This document shows, one piece after another, positions 1 to 8,895 of a stretch of 64,000 nucleotides of DNA. The position numbers were made by a program, and so were the translations under genes. This DNA is from JAIBJN01 sp963775395 (GTDB lineage: Bacteria; Actinomycetota; Thermoleophilia; Gaiellales; Gaiellaceae): positions 1 through 64,000 of the forward strand of contig CAVZIX010000018.1 in the NCBI GenBank assembly GCA_963775395.1. Reading direction: 5' to 3'. The notes beneath the pieces are model-generated. The model ran no database searches, had not been told where the DNA came from, and saw nothing but the letters and a program-made list of their open reading frames with translations. Position 1 is the first letter of the stretch, and every line of letters begins with the position of its first letter.

Positions 1-114
1 TGCGCCGGGGTCTGGGCGGCCCGGCCGTACAGTCGCGGTGCAGGTTATAGACGCTTCCAGACTTCCGCGGGACGTTTCAGGTCAAGATCTGGTGAACGCG
101 GCTCGCACCGGACG

Positions 115-747
115 TCAGTTCGTCGAGGCGAAGCGTCGCAGCCCGAGCCAGGGCGGAGCTGTCTTGAAGTCGAAGTACTTCGTCCGCTCGACGACGATGC
201 TGCCGGACCCGAGGAGGGGGCCAGCGATCGAGCCCTTGTGGAGGCGCACCTCGTGGTAGTGACGGGGGGAGACCTCCGTCGCGCGCCGGTGCACCGGGTC
301 GCCGTACCACTCCGGGGGAACGTCGGGCGTGGAAAAGAGGATGAGGTTGCCGTAGGCGCCCTTCACGAGCTCGACGTCGTAGTAGCTCAAGAGGCCGACC
401 TCGCCGTAGTGCTCCATGCGCTCGATCAGCTCGTCCTCGAGGTCGAAGAGGATCGTGTGGTCGACCTCCTCGCGCGGCCGCGCGAAGAAGCCCACCGCGG
501 TGACGTTCTCGGCTTCGATCAGCGAGCGCGTGTTTGGCACGACGATCAGATGCCGGTGCCCGTGCTCGTCGTGCTCACGCACGATGTGCTCGCCGCCATT
601 GCCGGCCTCCCGCCAGGCCCGGGCGCGCTCGCGCTCGTGCTCGAGCATCTGGCGCATCACGCCCACCTCGCGCTCGGTGTTCTCCGGGTCTGTGAACGGC
701 TTGCCCGCGAGCACCTCGTCGGCTTCGACGATCGCGTCGTAGTTCAC
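115..747 (-). CDS. Conserved-looking hypothetical protein
   Basis: An intact 210-residue soluble protein with no signal peptide or membrane segment. I do not recognise the family. The start is taken as GTG at 747 because a -10-like TACACT lies six bases upstream on the minus strand, which fits a leaderless transcript. The open frame extends to a TTG at 816, but the extra residues are arginine-rich and look untranslated. The sequence is rich in His, Glu and Arg near the middle (EHDEHGHRH around residue 60) and ends in a Tyr/Trp/Leu-rich tail. It stands alone, pointing away from the flippase-like gene at 1078. Coding is supported by codon pattern only; function unknown. Confidence 0.6.
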   Translation of the reverse strand: MNYDAIVEADEVLAGKPFTDPENTEREVGVMRQMLEHERERARAWREAGNGGEHIVREHDEHGHRHLIVVPNTRSLIEAENVTAVGFFARPREEVDHTILFDLEDELIERMEHYGEVGLLSYYDVELVKGAYGNLILFSTPDVPPEWYGDPVHRRATEVSPRHYHEVRLHKGSIAGPLLGSGSIVVERTKYFDFKTAPPWLGLRRFASTN

Positions 748-769
748 CCCCCGAGTGTACGCACGCTGA

Positions 770-991
770 AGCGCGTCGTCCGTCCCGTGCCGGCGGAGGT
801 GCGACAAGGACGACAACTACGGCGGTCACGACCGGGACAGGTACGGCCGGGACGACGACTGCCGCGACCACGATCGTGACGACGACGACGACCGGGATCG
901 TTGCAAGGACGATCACTGGAACGGCGGTTGGGGTCGGGACGATCGCGACTACGACGACAGGCACGACCGGGACAAGGGGCGCTGGCACTAA
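770..991 (+). other. Asp/Arg/His-rich open frame lacking a start codon
   Basis: Between an in-frame TGA at 767 and a TAA at 989-991 lies an open frame of about 70 codons coding almost only Asp, Arg, His, Gly and Tyr. It contains no ATG, GTG or TTG in that frame, so it cannot be translated as it stands. A perfect 15-bp hairpin follows 25 bp after the TAA, as would be expected behind a real gene. It may be the 3-prime remnant of a gene whose 5-prime part is lost or frameshifted, or simply a low-complexity repeat of GAC/CGN triplets. Confidence 0.3.
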
Positions 992-1016
992 CCACGTGCC
1001 GGTACCCGGACCGAGC

Positions 1017-1048
1017 GCGAAGGGCGGGCCCTCGGGCCCGCCCTTCGC
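1017..1048. terminator. Perfect 15-bp hairpin, putative terminator
   Basis: The arms 1017-1031 and 1034-1048 are exact reverse complements separated by two bases, giving an effective loop of about four. There is no long T-run on either side. It sits between the minus-strand gene ending at 115 and the plus-strand gene starting at 1078, downstream of the Asp/Arg-rich open frame. Confidence 0.6.
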
Positions 1049-1077
1049 ATGTCTGGCGACATTCATAGAGTGGAAGC

Positions 1078-2205
1078 GTGGCGAGCCGGCTTCCCGCGTT
1101 CCTTCGCCGTCGGCGCGTGCTCGTCGGCCTGCAGGTCGCCTTCCTCGTCGCAGCGCTGGCGTTCCTCGCCTACGCGGTTCGCGACACCTGGGCCGAGGCG
1201 CTGCCTTTGCTCGAGGACGTCGACCCGCTCTTCCTCTTCGCATCCCTGGCGGTCCTCGCCGCCTACTACCTCCTGTTCGTCGTGGGCTGGCAGTGGATCC
1301 TGGCCGCGTTCGGGATTCGCGTCGCCTATCGGCTCGCGCTCCAGGCCGAGATGGCCTCGATGCTCGCGAAGTACATCCCGGGCGGCGTCTGGACGCCGCT
1401 CGCCCGCATCGTCTGGCTGCGCCGCGCGGGCGGCATCCACGACACGTCGTTCGTCCTCAGCTCGATCCTCCTCGAAGCCGGGCTCTCGGCCGTGGCCGGG
1501 ATCCTCGTGTTCGTCGCCGGATTGACGGCCGTGGAGGAGATCGACACGCCGCTCTGGCCGCTCCTCGCTTTCGGAGCACTCCTCGCGGTGCTCCTCCACC
1601 CGCGCGTCTTCACGGCGCTCGCCCGCGCGCTTTTCCGCCGCTTCGACGCCCCCGAGCCGCCGCGTCTCCCGTACCGCTCCCTCGTGAGCCTGCTCGTCTA
1701 CTACAGCTTCACGTGGCTCGTCGGCGGGCTGGCGCTCTACCTGCTCCTGCGCTCGCTCGACGCCGACCCCGGGATCGCGACCATCCCCTATCTGGGCGGA
1801 GCAGCGGCGGTGGGGGCGATCGTCGCGGTGCTCGTCGTCTTTGCGCCCTCCGGGCTCGGCGTACGCGAGGCCTCCATGTACGGCCTGCTCGTGCTCATCG
1901 TGCCCTCCGGGGCCGCGCTGGGCGTGACCGTTCTCAACCGCCTGGCCATCACGATCGTCGAGGCGCTCCTCCTCGGCGCGGGCCTTCTGGCGACGCGGCT
2001 CCGCGGCCGCGGGGGCTCACCAGTCCCGGCGGACGGTGAAGTAGACGATCGCGCCGAAGATCGGGAAGACGACCGCGGCGATCACCCAGACGGCCTTCTC
2101 GCCGCCCGAGATCCGGGGGTTGCGGAGGACGCTGACGATGGTCGCGATCGCCAGGACGAGAGCGACGACTCCGACCGCGGTGAAGAGCGCGTAGATCACT
2201 CCTGA
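1078..2205 (+). CDS. Flippase-like membrane protein, lysylphosphatidylglycerol synthase TM-region family
   Basis: A polytopic inner-membrane protein with about eight hydrophobic segments between residues 15 and 305. The family signature PSGLGVREASMYGLL lies near residue 262, and KYIPGGVW near residue 98; both are typical of the LPG_synthase_TM/UPF0104 family, whose members flip lipids or are fused to aminoacyl-lipid synthases. No synthase domain is attached here. GTG start at 1078. The last ~60 codons, after the final helix, are Asp/Arg-rich and run antisense through the gene at 2017-2199, so the natural C-terminus is uncertain: the family would be expected to end near residue 310. A second family member is at 4207-5385. 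Confidence 0.8.
   Translation: MASRLPAFLRRRRVLVGLQVAFLVAALAFLAYAVRDTWAEALPLLEDVDPLFLFASLAVLAAYYLLFVVGWQWILAAFGIRVAYRLALQAEMASMLAKYIPGGVWTPLARIVWLRRAGGIHDTSFVLSSILLEAGLSAVAGILVFVAGLTAVEEIDTPLWPLLAFGALLAVLLHPRVFTALARALFRRFDAPEPPRLPYRSLVSLLVYYSFTWLVGGLALYLLLRSLDADPGIATIPYLGGAAAVGAIVAVLVVFAPSGLGVREASMYGLLVLIVPSGAALGVTVLNRLAITIVEALLLGAGLLATRLRGRGGSPVPADGEVDDRAEDREDDRGDHPDGLLAARDPGVAEDADDGRDRQDESDDSDRGEERVDHS
2017..2199 (-). CDS. Small two-helix membrane protein, PLDc_N-like
   Basis: A 60-residue protein with two hydrophobic segments (about 2-24 and 36-56) separated by the sequence RNPRISGGEKAVWV and ending VYFTVRRDW. This matches the phospholipase D nuclease N-terminal (PLDc_N) small-protein family of Actinobacteria, whose function is unknown. 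The GTG start at 2199 is supported by GGAGG about seven bases upstream and by a 4-bp overlap with the stop of the upstream gene (2196-2198), so it is the last gene of the operon that starts near 6619. Its DNA is also covered, in antisense, by the tail of the open frame 1078-2205. Confidence 0.75.
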   Translation of the reverse strand: MIYALFTAVGVVALVLAIATIVSVLRNPRISGGEKAVWVIAAVVFPIFGAIVYFTVRRDW

Positions 2206-4202
2206 CCTCCTCGTGTCTTGAGGGCCTCTCGCCAGCGGAGCAGGATCGCGTGCACGGCGGCCGCACCCAGGATCGGCCCCTCGGGAACCGGGAGGCTTGC
2301 CGGATGGAGGATGAACGCCCGCGTCTGCGGCCCGCCGAGCCCTCCGTGGAACGAGATCAGCTCCTCGAAGGCGCATCCTTCATCGAGCTCGGGGTCGTAG
2401 AAGCTCCCGACCATGATGTCCGCCACGTGCGGGAAGCCGTCGGTGCGCAGGAGGTGCTGCGGAGCCGTAGGGGAGAAGGGCGCGAGCGGGTCCTCGCCCT
2501 CGATCCGGCCGTCAGCGAGGTAGTGGGCCCCGCGGGGCCCGAGCGCTACGGGCCCGTCTTGCTCGGAGTGCACGAGCAGCCAGCCGACGTGAGGATGCCC
2601 GCGCAGCGCGGGCACGAGCTCCGGATGGCGCGCGTCGAGCTCCTCGAGCGTGAGCCGGCGCTGTTCCTCCATCAGGTAGACGAGGCCGAGGTTCCCCGAG
2701 CCGAGGACGACCGCCGTCTCGCCGCTCACGTCGTTCTTCGCCCGCTTCTTCTTCTGCGTGCGACCGGTCGCTTCGCCGAGCGCGTGGCCGACCATCGCAC
2801 TCTGCTCGTCGCCGCCGGCCACCTCGGTGACCGACCCGCCGGAGAGCGAGCGCTCGACGAGCTCGTCGAGCCCGTAGCCGTTCCGTTGCTTGAAGGTCGC
2901 TCCCTGGGTCTGCCCGTGGTCCGAGAGCACGACGATCTCGTACGGTCGCGGCGCGTACCTGCGCGCGCGGTCGATGCGGCCGAACTGCTCGTCGAGCTTC
3001 CGCAGGGCCTCCAGGGTGTCCGCGCGCTCGAGGCCGGAATGATGGGCGACCTCGTCGTAGCTCGAGAACGTCGCGTAGACGGCGGGGCGCCCCTTCATCA
3101 TGTCCGAGAGGACGCCGTAGACGATCAGGTCGCGGACGACGACGCACATGGCGGCGCGCAGGAACGGGTAGATCCCGCCCCGGTGGCCTCGTGGTAGGAC
3201 GTCGCGCCGGCGCTGGCGGGCGGAGGCCGTGATCTCGAGGAACACCTCCCAGAAGAAGAGGACGAGGGCCCGGGTGACGTTGAAGCCGTTGGCGAGGAAC
3301 GCGCGGTAGCCGGGGTTCGCCTTCTTCTCGGCCTCGAGCCTGCTCACCGTCAGAATCAGGTGGTCGGCCTCACCCGAGAGGAGGTTGCCGCGGCTCGCCC
3401 CGCCGTCTCTGAGCAGCCCGATCCCGGTCCCGCGCCGGCGCTCGATCTCGGCGCAGTCCGCGGGCGCCGAGCACGTCATCAGCGTGCCGGTCTCCTTCTC
3501 GACCCAGCGGAACGCCGAGATGTCCTCGTTGGAGCCGAGGAGGATGCCGGCCTGGCTCGCGCCCGTCTGTGAGGAGAGGTCCGTCTCCCACTCGCTGAGC
3601 CCATGTGTGTCATCGGCGAGCCAGCGCGCCATCGTCGGCGCGTTGCCGTCGCGCATCGCGTTTCGCAGCACCGGCAGGGCGAGCCCGTCGATCTCCAGGA
3701 AGAGAATGCCCGGCTCGTCGGTGGCGACGCGCTCGCCCGACCGGCGCGCGATGCGCTGGATCGATCGCAGCGAGTAGGTGTCGTCGTCGTTCGCCCCGAC
3801 CACGACCTGGAGCGCGATGCTGACGGCCGCCGCCACGAGCGCGACGAGGAGGGCGATCCAGAACGAGTCGAGCTGGATCGTTCCCTCCGTGAGGCTGTCC
3901 GCAATCATCAGCATCGCCGCGTTCGCGAGCAGGACGAGCACGAAGCCGAGCGCGAGCGTGAACGGGAGGCGGAGCGCGGCGATGAAGGGCGGGAGGATCG
4001 CGTTCAGGACCGCGACGACCAACGCGACGAGCAGAGCGCCCCAGAAGCCTTCGACCTCTGCGCCCGGGACGACGTAGGCGGCAGCCAGGAGCGCCAGCGC
4101 CGCGATCAGCCAGGCCACTACCAGCCGGGCGGGGCGGATGCGCGGCCGCTCGGGGTGCCAGGTCAGCGGCTCGGCGAAGCGAGCTGTGGTCTGCGCCTCC
4201 AC
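2196..4202 (-). CDS. Membrane-anchored alkaline-phosphatase-superfamily phosphodiesterase with holin-like N-terminus
   Basis: A 668-residue protein. Residues ~20-150 hold four hydrophobic segments resembling the phage-holin/4TMS domain; the rest is an alkaline-phosphatase-fold hydrolase of the type I phosphodiesterase kind. Visible metal and nucleophile motifs are LEIDGLA (~170), LSSQTGASQAG (~209), ATFSSYDEVAHHSG (~378), VVLSDHGQTQG (~425) and ISFHGGLGG (~625). The likely role is hydrolysis of a phosphate ester or lipid-linked phosphodiester at the membrane; substrate unknown. GTG start at 4202, four bases after the stop of the flippase-like gene, so the two are probably co-translated. The combination with flippase-like and PLDc_N proteins points to envelope lipid or polymer work. 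Confidence 0.8.
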   Translation of the reverse strand: MEAQTTARFAEPLTWHPERPRIRPARLVVAWLIAALALLAAAYVVPGAEVEGFWGALLVALVVAVLNAILPPFIAALRLPFTLALGFVLVLLANAAMLMIADSLTEGTIQLDSFWIALLVALVAAAVSIALQVVVGANDDDTYSLRSIQRIARRSGERVATDEPGILFLEIDGLALPVLRNAMRDGNAPTMARWLADDTHGLSEWETDLSSQTGASQAGILLGSNEDISAFRWVEKETGTLMTCSAPADCAEIERRRGTGIGLLRDGGASRGNLLSGEADHLILTVSRLEAEKKANPGYRAFLANGFNVTRALVLFFWEVFLEITASARQRRRDVLPRGHRGGIYPFLRAAMCVVVRDLIVYGVLSDMMKGRPAVYATFSSYDEVAHHSGLERADTLEALRKLDEQFGRIDRARRYAPRPYEIVVLSDHGQTQGATFKQRNGYGLDELVERSLSGGSVTEVAGGDEQSAMVGHALGEATGRTQKKKRAKNDVSGETAVVLGSGNLGLVYLMEEQRRLTLEELDARHPELVPALRGHPHVGWLLVHSEQDGPVALGPRGAHYLADGRIEGEDPLAPFSPTAPQHLLRTDGFPHVADIMVGSFYDPELDEGCAFEELISFHGGLGGPQTRAFILHPASLPVPEGPILGAAAVHAILLRWREALKTRGGQE

Positions 4203-4206
4203 CGTC

Positions 4207-5385
4207 CTAGGTGCCTTCCGGCTCGTCGTCCTGTTCCGTCTGGCGGCGCCGGAAGCGGTCGAGCAGCTCGCCTCCCTCGGCCTCGCGTTGCGCCCGCTTC
4301 GCCTGCTTCTTCTCGGCCCGCTGCTCCTTCTGCTCGGCGACCTTGACCTTCGCGTCCGTGTACGACTCCCCGACGAGCTGCTTTCCGCCCGTCCAGCCGA
4401 ACGTCCACACGACGAGGACGATCGCGAGGAGGACGTTCCAGGCGGTCATGATCAGCTGCTGGGCCGTGGAGTAGGCGACGGCGGTGGACTGGGGGACGTC
4501 GCAGCAGGAGTCGAGGGCGAGGGCGTTGGTCGCCTGGGTGATCCCGACTGCACCGGGGGTCACGGACACGACGTTCGCGAGCGAGCCCGAGCCGGTCACC
4601 CACATGATCGACTCGAAGGTGACCGGGATCGCGAAGGCGGCCAGGAAGATCCCGATCACGACCAGCTTGCAGAGCCATGAGAGGAGCGAGGGCAGGAACA
4701 CGTGAATCGCGTACCGGCGCGGCGTCGAGAGGATCGCCCCGCCGGCCTTCGCCTGCGCCCAGAGCTTCTTGACCTGGCGCCAGAAGATGCGGCCGACCAG
4801 GACGATCAGGAACCCGCCACCTGCGAGGACGGCGAGCACAATCGCCGGGTTGTTGTCGATGCTGTCCAGGCTCTCATCGAATGAGCCGGGCACCGAGAGG
4901 AAGAGATAGAGGTAGACGAACGTCCCGGCGAGCGTGAAGAAGATCTTCTGGACGAGGTAGGCCGCCAACGCGCCGGCGAACGTGCAGGCTGGGATGATGG
5001 CCACGAACATGAGCAGCGTCACAAACGTGCCGATGTTCGCGGGCAGGAAGTTGTTCATGGCCACCCCGACCGCGTAGGCGGTCACGATCGGGGCCAGCGT
5101 GACCTCGCCGGGGTACGCCGCGCGGAGGATGCCGTAGTACGAAAGCCCGGCGAGCACCGTCTGGGCGGTCTGGACGGCAAATGCGGCGACGATGTAGCCG
5201 GCCGGGACCTCCTTGATCTGGTCCCAGAGGTTCTCGAGCCAGCCGATGACGTCGATCCCGAGGAGATGGAGGAGGACGATCACGACCGTAGTCCCGAGCA
5301 GCCATCCAGCCACCTTGACGAGGCGGCTGCGACGGGACGGGTCGCGGAAGGGCAGGACTTTTTCGGCTGCGGGGTGCGCGGTCAA
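4207..5385 (-). CDS. Flippase-like membrane protein (UPF0104/YbhN-like)
   Basis: About eight transmembrane segments between residues 20 and 340, followed by a charged tail (residues ~345-392) rich in Lys, Glu and Arg. The segment LPANIGTFVTLLMF and the later VVSVTPGAVGITQATNALAL replace the usual P-G-G-x-G-x-R-E loop, so this is a divergent member of the LPG-synthase TM family. I place the start at TTG 5385, four bases after the stop of the AI-2E gene; the longer open frame to 5466 overlaps that gene and codes an Arg-rich, unlikely extension. It is the second gene of a four-gene minus-strand operon and probably transports or flips an envelope lipid. Confidence 0.75.
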   Translation of the reverse strand: MTAHPAAEKVLPFRDPSRRSRLVKVAGWLLGTTVVIVLLHLLGIDVIGWLENLWDQIKEVPAGYIVAAFAVQTAQTVLAGLSYYGILRAAYPGEVTLAPIVTAYAVGVAMNNFLPANIGTFVTLLMFVAIIPACTFAGALAAYLVQKIFFTLAGTFVYLYLFLSVPGSFDESLDSIDNNPAIVLAVLAGGGFLIVLVGRIFWRQVKKLWAQAKAGGAILSTPRRYAIHVFLPSLLSWLCKLVVIGIFLAAFAIPVTFESIMWVTGSGSLANVVSVTPGAVGITQATNALALDSCCDVPQSTAVAYSTAQQLIMTAWNVLLAIVLVVWTFGWTGGKQLVGESYTDAKVKVAEQKEQRAEKKQAKRAQREAEGGELLDRFRRRQTEQDDEPEGT

Positions 5386-5389
5386 GGAC

Positions 5390-6619
5390 TCACCCCGGTG
5401 CTGCCACGGGCTCGGCGGCCGCTGCTGTCTCCGCAGCCGCCGCCTTCGCGCGTGCAAGGTCGGCACTGATGTGCACCGCCGCCGACGTGAGCGGTGCGGC
5501 GAGCACGAGCCCGACCATGCCGAAGAGCGCGCCGGCGCCGAGCGTGACGATAAGGACGACGAGCGGGTTGAGCCCGAGCGTCGCGCCGAACGCGATCGGC
5601 TGGAGGATGTTCTGGAGCAGGCCGTTCCCCAGGAGGACGATCAGGAGCATGATCGCCGCGGTCGTCGGGCCCTCAGAACCGAGCGCGAGCACGACGGCGA
5701 ACGCGCCCGTGACGAACGCGCCGATGTACGGGACGTACGCCGTTACGAACGCGACGACTGCGATCGTGCCGGCCAGAGGCACGCCGAGCACCCACGCCCC
5801 GAGGCCGACCACCACACCGTTGAAGGCCGCGACAATCGTGACGCCGGCGAAGTAGCCTCGCAGCGAGCGGATCACGTTGCCCGTGATCGTCCGGGCGACC
5901 GGCTTCGGGACCCCCATGTGCTGTTCGACGCCCGCGCGCAGCGAGGGGCCGTCCTTGAGGAGGAAGAAGAGGCTGAGGACAGCGAACGAGAGCCCGAGCG
6001 CAAGGGACGCGATCTCGGTGATGCCGGTCACCAGGCCCCCGACGAACGTCGAGATGACCTGCGGCGTGTCCTGCTTGACGCTCTCGGTGGCGCTCGACGC
6101 GCCAGACGAGTCGACCCCGGCGTCCTCGAGCCAGCCCTGAATCTTGTCGGCGGCCTCGCCGGCGTGCGCGCCCGCCTCGTCGGACTGAGAGACGATCCCG
6201 CCGATCACGAGCAGGAGCACGAGTGCGCCCAGGGCCACCAGTAACAGGAGAACGATGGCCGCCCCTCCGGCCCGTGGGACGCGGTGCCGCCCGAGCCAGC
6301 CAACGAGCGGCGAGGCGACGGATGCCACCACGAAGGCGACGATCACCGGCTGGGTGATGACCGCCGTGGCGCCGAGGAGCCAGACCATGCCGAAGAGCAA
6401 CGCGGCGAGGCCCACGAGAAGCCACGACGCGAACCCGAGGTCGCGCAGCCAGCGTGGAGCCGAAAAGACATCAGCAAGCTCGTCCACGCTGACCTGGACG
6501 ACGTGGCTCTCCGCCGCCTCCTCGCGCGTGTGAGCGGCGTGACCCTCCTGCTGGTGGTGGAATCTGGGAATCTTCACGGGCGAACGATGTGGAGCGGCTG
6601 ACTGGCGACGCTGAGGCAC
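5390..6619 (-). CDS. AI-2E family transporter (PerM-like)
   Basis: A polytopic membrane protein of up to 409 residues. Pairs of helices near residues 65-110 and 125-150, a soluble segment around 155-200, then helices to about residue 385 follow the usual AI-2E/PerM plan, including SLFFLLKDGP (~228) and the helix-loop NGLLQNILQPIAFG (~322). Family members move small molecules or ions; the name does not prove AI-2 export. An alternative GTG start at 6577 would remove 14 residues. It is the first gene of the operon running down to 2017. A second family member is at 51687. Confidence 0.8.
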   Translation of the reverse strand: MPQRRQSAAPHRSPVKIPRFHHQQEGHAAHTREEAAESHVVQVSVDELADVFSAPRWLRDLGFASWLLVGLAALLFGMVWLLGATAVITQPVIVAFVVASVASPLVGWLGRHRVPRAGGAAIVLLLLVALGALVLLLVIGGIVSQSDEAGAHAGEAADKIQGWLEDAGVDSSGASSATESVKQDTPQVISTFVGGLVTGITEIASLALGLSFAVLSLFFLLKDGPSLRAGVEQHMGVPKPVARTITGNVIRSLRGYFAGVTIVAAFNGVVVGLGAWVLGVPLAGTIAVVAFVTAYVPYIGAFVTGAFAVVLALGSEGPTTAAIMLLIVLLGNGLLQNILQPIAFGATLGLNPLVVLIVTLGAGALFGMVGLVLAAPLTSAAVHISADLARAKAAAAETAAAAEPVAAPG

Positions 6620-6700
6620 GGACAGTGCGAAGTCAAGTCAGGACGGTAGGACAGGCCTACGCAGGCCTGGGCGCGGCAGGAGTGAAATGCTTCTCGTCTA

Positions 6701-8299
6701 GTGGACGATCAGGCGAACGGAGCCCAGCCGGCGACGGCGCCCAAACGGGCTGGGCTCGTTCTCGTCTCGCTGATCCTCGTCGCGGCGGTCGCCAACCTCA
6801 ACCTCTCGGTGGCGAACGTCGCCCTCCCGTCGATCGGCACGGCCTTCGACTCGTCGCAGACGACGCTCAACCTGATCGCGGTCGGGTATTCGCTGGGGCT
6901 CGCCGCGTCCGTCCTCTGGCTGGGGGCGATCGGCGACCGATACGGACGCAAGCTCCTGCTCGTGCTCGGGATGCTGCTCTCGGTCCCTGCGAGCCTGCTG
7001 GCGGCGTATTCGCCGTCGGACGAGGTCCTGTTCGTCGCGCGACTCGTGGGCGGGTTCTCGGCAGGCATGGCCTACCCGACGACGCTCGCGCTGATCACGG
7101 CTCTCTGGGCCGGGCCGGGGCGGACACGCTCGATCGCGCTCTGGTCGGCGATCGGCGGCGGGATCGCAGCGCTCGGTCCGCTTGTCGCCGGCCTCCTCCT
7201 GGAGGAGTTCTGGTGGGGCTCGGTCTTCCTCGTCACGCTGCCGCTCGTCGGGTTCGCGCTGCTGATGGCGATCCTCTACGTGCCGAGCCACGTCAACGAG
7301 ACCACGGAGCCCGTCGACAACCTCGGCGGGATCCTCTCGCTGGTCATGGTCGGGACGTTGATCCTCGGGATCAACTTCGCGCCGGTCCCCAACGAAGGGG
7401 CGCTCGCCGTCGGGCTCATCGCGGTCGCCGTGGCGACCGCGATCGCCTTCGGCCTCCGGCAGCGCCGCGCGCGTAACCCTCTCTACGATCTCGAGGTCGC
7501 GTCGCGCCGGATCTTCTGGGTTGCCGCGTGTGCCGGGATCATCATCTTCGGCTCGTTGATGGCCGCGGCGTTCGTGAGCCAGCAGTACCTCCAGAACGTG
7601 CTCGGCTACTCGACGGTGGAGGCCGGCGCGGCGATCCTCCCCGCGATCGTCTTCATGATCCTCGTGGCGCCGCGCTCCGCGAAGCTCGTCGAGGCAAAGG
7701 GGGCCCGCTTCACGCTGCTGGCCGGCTACGTCTTCCTGCTGCTCGCCTTCCTATCGATGCTTCTCCTCTGGCGGGAGGGAAGCTCGTACTGGGAGGTCGG
7801 CCTCGCCTACGTCTTCGTCGGGATCGGCGTCGGTCTCGCCGGGACGCCGGCGTCGCACTCGCTCACGGGGTCGGTCCCGGTGCAGCGGGCGGGGATGGCC
7901 TCGGGCACGGCCGACCTGCAGCGCGACCTCGGGGGAGCGCTCCTGACCTCGGTCTTCGGCGCGCTGCTCGCGGCCGGGTACTCCACTGCGATGGGCGCTG
8001 CGATCGCGACCTCGCCCGACGGGCAGAAGGTCACCGACAGCACGCAGAGCCAGCTCCAGCTCTCCTTCGCGAGCGCGGAGGATCTGGCGGCGCAGAGCCC
8101 CAAGTACGCGAGCGAAATCACGGCCGCCGCCAAGTCGTCGTTCCTCCAGGGCGACCAGTGGGCGTACACCGCCGGGGTGGTGGCCGTCGTGGCCGGGGCA
8201 GCGCTGGTCTTCTTCCTCTTCCCGCGGCGGGACGAGGAGCGGCAGCTTCTCGCCGGCTACCACGCCGCCGACACCGCGGCGGTCCCGCCCGGCGACTGA
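6701..8299 (+). CDS. MFS drug/efflux transporter, DHA2 (14-TM) family
   Basis: A 532-residue protein with about 14 hydrophobic segments. Family marks are NLSVANVALPSIGTAF in helix 1, the loop 2-3 motif LGAIGDRYGRK, and the antiporter-type motif around GGGIAALGPLVAGLL. The C-terminal part carries GTPASHSLTGSVP and a short charged tail. It is likely a proton-driven exporter of toxic or amphiphilic compounds in the cytoplasmic membrane. The GTG start at 6701 lies close to the divergent start of the AI-2E gene (6619). The universal stress protein gene follows 44 bp downstream and may be co-transcribed. Confidence 0.85.
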   Translation: MDDQANGAQPATAPKRAGLVLVSLILVAAVANLNLSVANVALPSIGTAFDSSQTTLNLIAVGYSLGLAASVLWLGAIGDRYGRKLLLVLGMLLSVPASLLAAYSPSDEVLFVARLVGGFSAGMAYPTTLALITALWAGPGRTRSIALWSAIGGGIAALGPLVAGLLLEEFWWGSVFLVTLPLVGFALLMAILYVPSHVNETTEPVDNLGGILSLVMVGTLILGINFAPVPNEGALAVGLIAVAVATAIAFGLRQRRARNPLYDLEVASRRIFWVAACAGIIIFGSLMAAAFVSQQYLQNVLGYSTVEAGAAILPAIVFMILVAPRSAKLVEAKGARFTLLAGYVFLLLAFLSMLLLWREGSSYWEVGLAYVFVGIGVGLAGTPASHSLTGSVPVQRAGMASGTADLQRDLGGALLTSVFGALLAAGYSTAMGAAIATSPDGQKVTDSTQSQLQLSFASAEDLAAQSPKYASEITAAAKSSFLQGDQWAYTAGVVAVVAGAALVFFLFPRRDEERQLLAGYHAADTAAVPPGD

Positions 8300-8343
8300 C
8301 CCCCCGTAAGCTTCCCGTGTCGCCGACCGAGGAGGAGGAGTTG

Positions 8344-8799
8344 ATGGCAACTGACCGTCCAGGCCCGATCGTGGTCGGCTACGACGACGAGGATGCGGCG
8401 AAGCGGGCGCTCGACCGCGCGCTCGACGAGGCGAAGTCGGCCGGGACGGGGCTCGTCGTCGTCTCGGTCGTCGAGCTGCCGCTCGACCCGGAGGGCCCGC
8501 AGAACTTCGGCACGCTGGACGACAGCCCCGCGCGGATGATCCCGCTCGTCGTCCCGGACGAGCTGGAGCCGGTCATCGCCCACGCCCGGCAGCGGGTGGC
8601 CGCCGAGGGCGTCTTCGCCGACTTCCTCTGGGCGGCGGGGGACCCGGCGAACGTCCTCGTCGACGTCGCCCGCGACCGAAGCGCGTCGCTCGTGGTCGTC
8701 GGCTCTCATCACCACGGCTTCCTCGCCAAGCTCGTGGGAAGTGATGTCGCCGCCGAGGTGAAACGGCACGCGGGCGCGGACGTGCTCGTCGTCGAGTAG
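8344..8799 (+). CDS. Universal stress protein (UspA family)
   Basis: A 151-residue single USP domain. The N-terminal strand IVVGYDDEDAAKRALDRAL and the C-terminal nucleotide-loop region GSHHHGFLAKLVGSDVAAEV followed by DVLVVE are the standard ends of the family. The ATP-binding G-x2-G-x9-G-S pattern is approximately present, so nucleotide binding is likely. The ATG at 8344 is preceded by a repeated GAGGAGGAGGAG at 8329-8340, a strong ribosome binding site; a TTG at 8341 is possible but less likely. It lies between the MFS exporter and glutamate decarboxylase, suggesting a stress-response neighbourhood. Confidence 0.88.
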   Translation: MATDRPGPIVVGYDDEDAAKRALDRALDEAKSAGTGLVVVSVVELPLDPEGPQNFGTLDDSPARMIPLVVPDELEPVIAHARQRVAAEGVFADFLWAAGDPANVLVDVARDRSASLVVVGSHHHGFLAKLVGSDVAAEVKRHAGADVLVVE

Positions 8800-8895
8800 A
8801 GCCTTCCGGGCCCTGATGATGTGGTTGGATCACGCTCAGAAGGAAGGCGCAGGTCCTCCACCTGATCACCCGACCGGCCAGGAAAGGAGCTAGGC

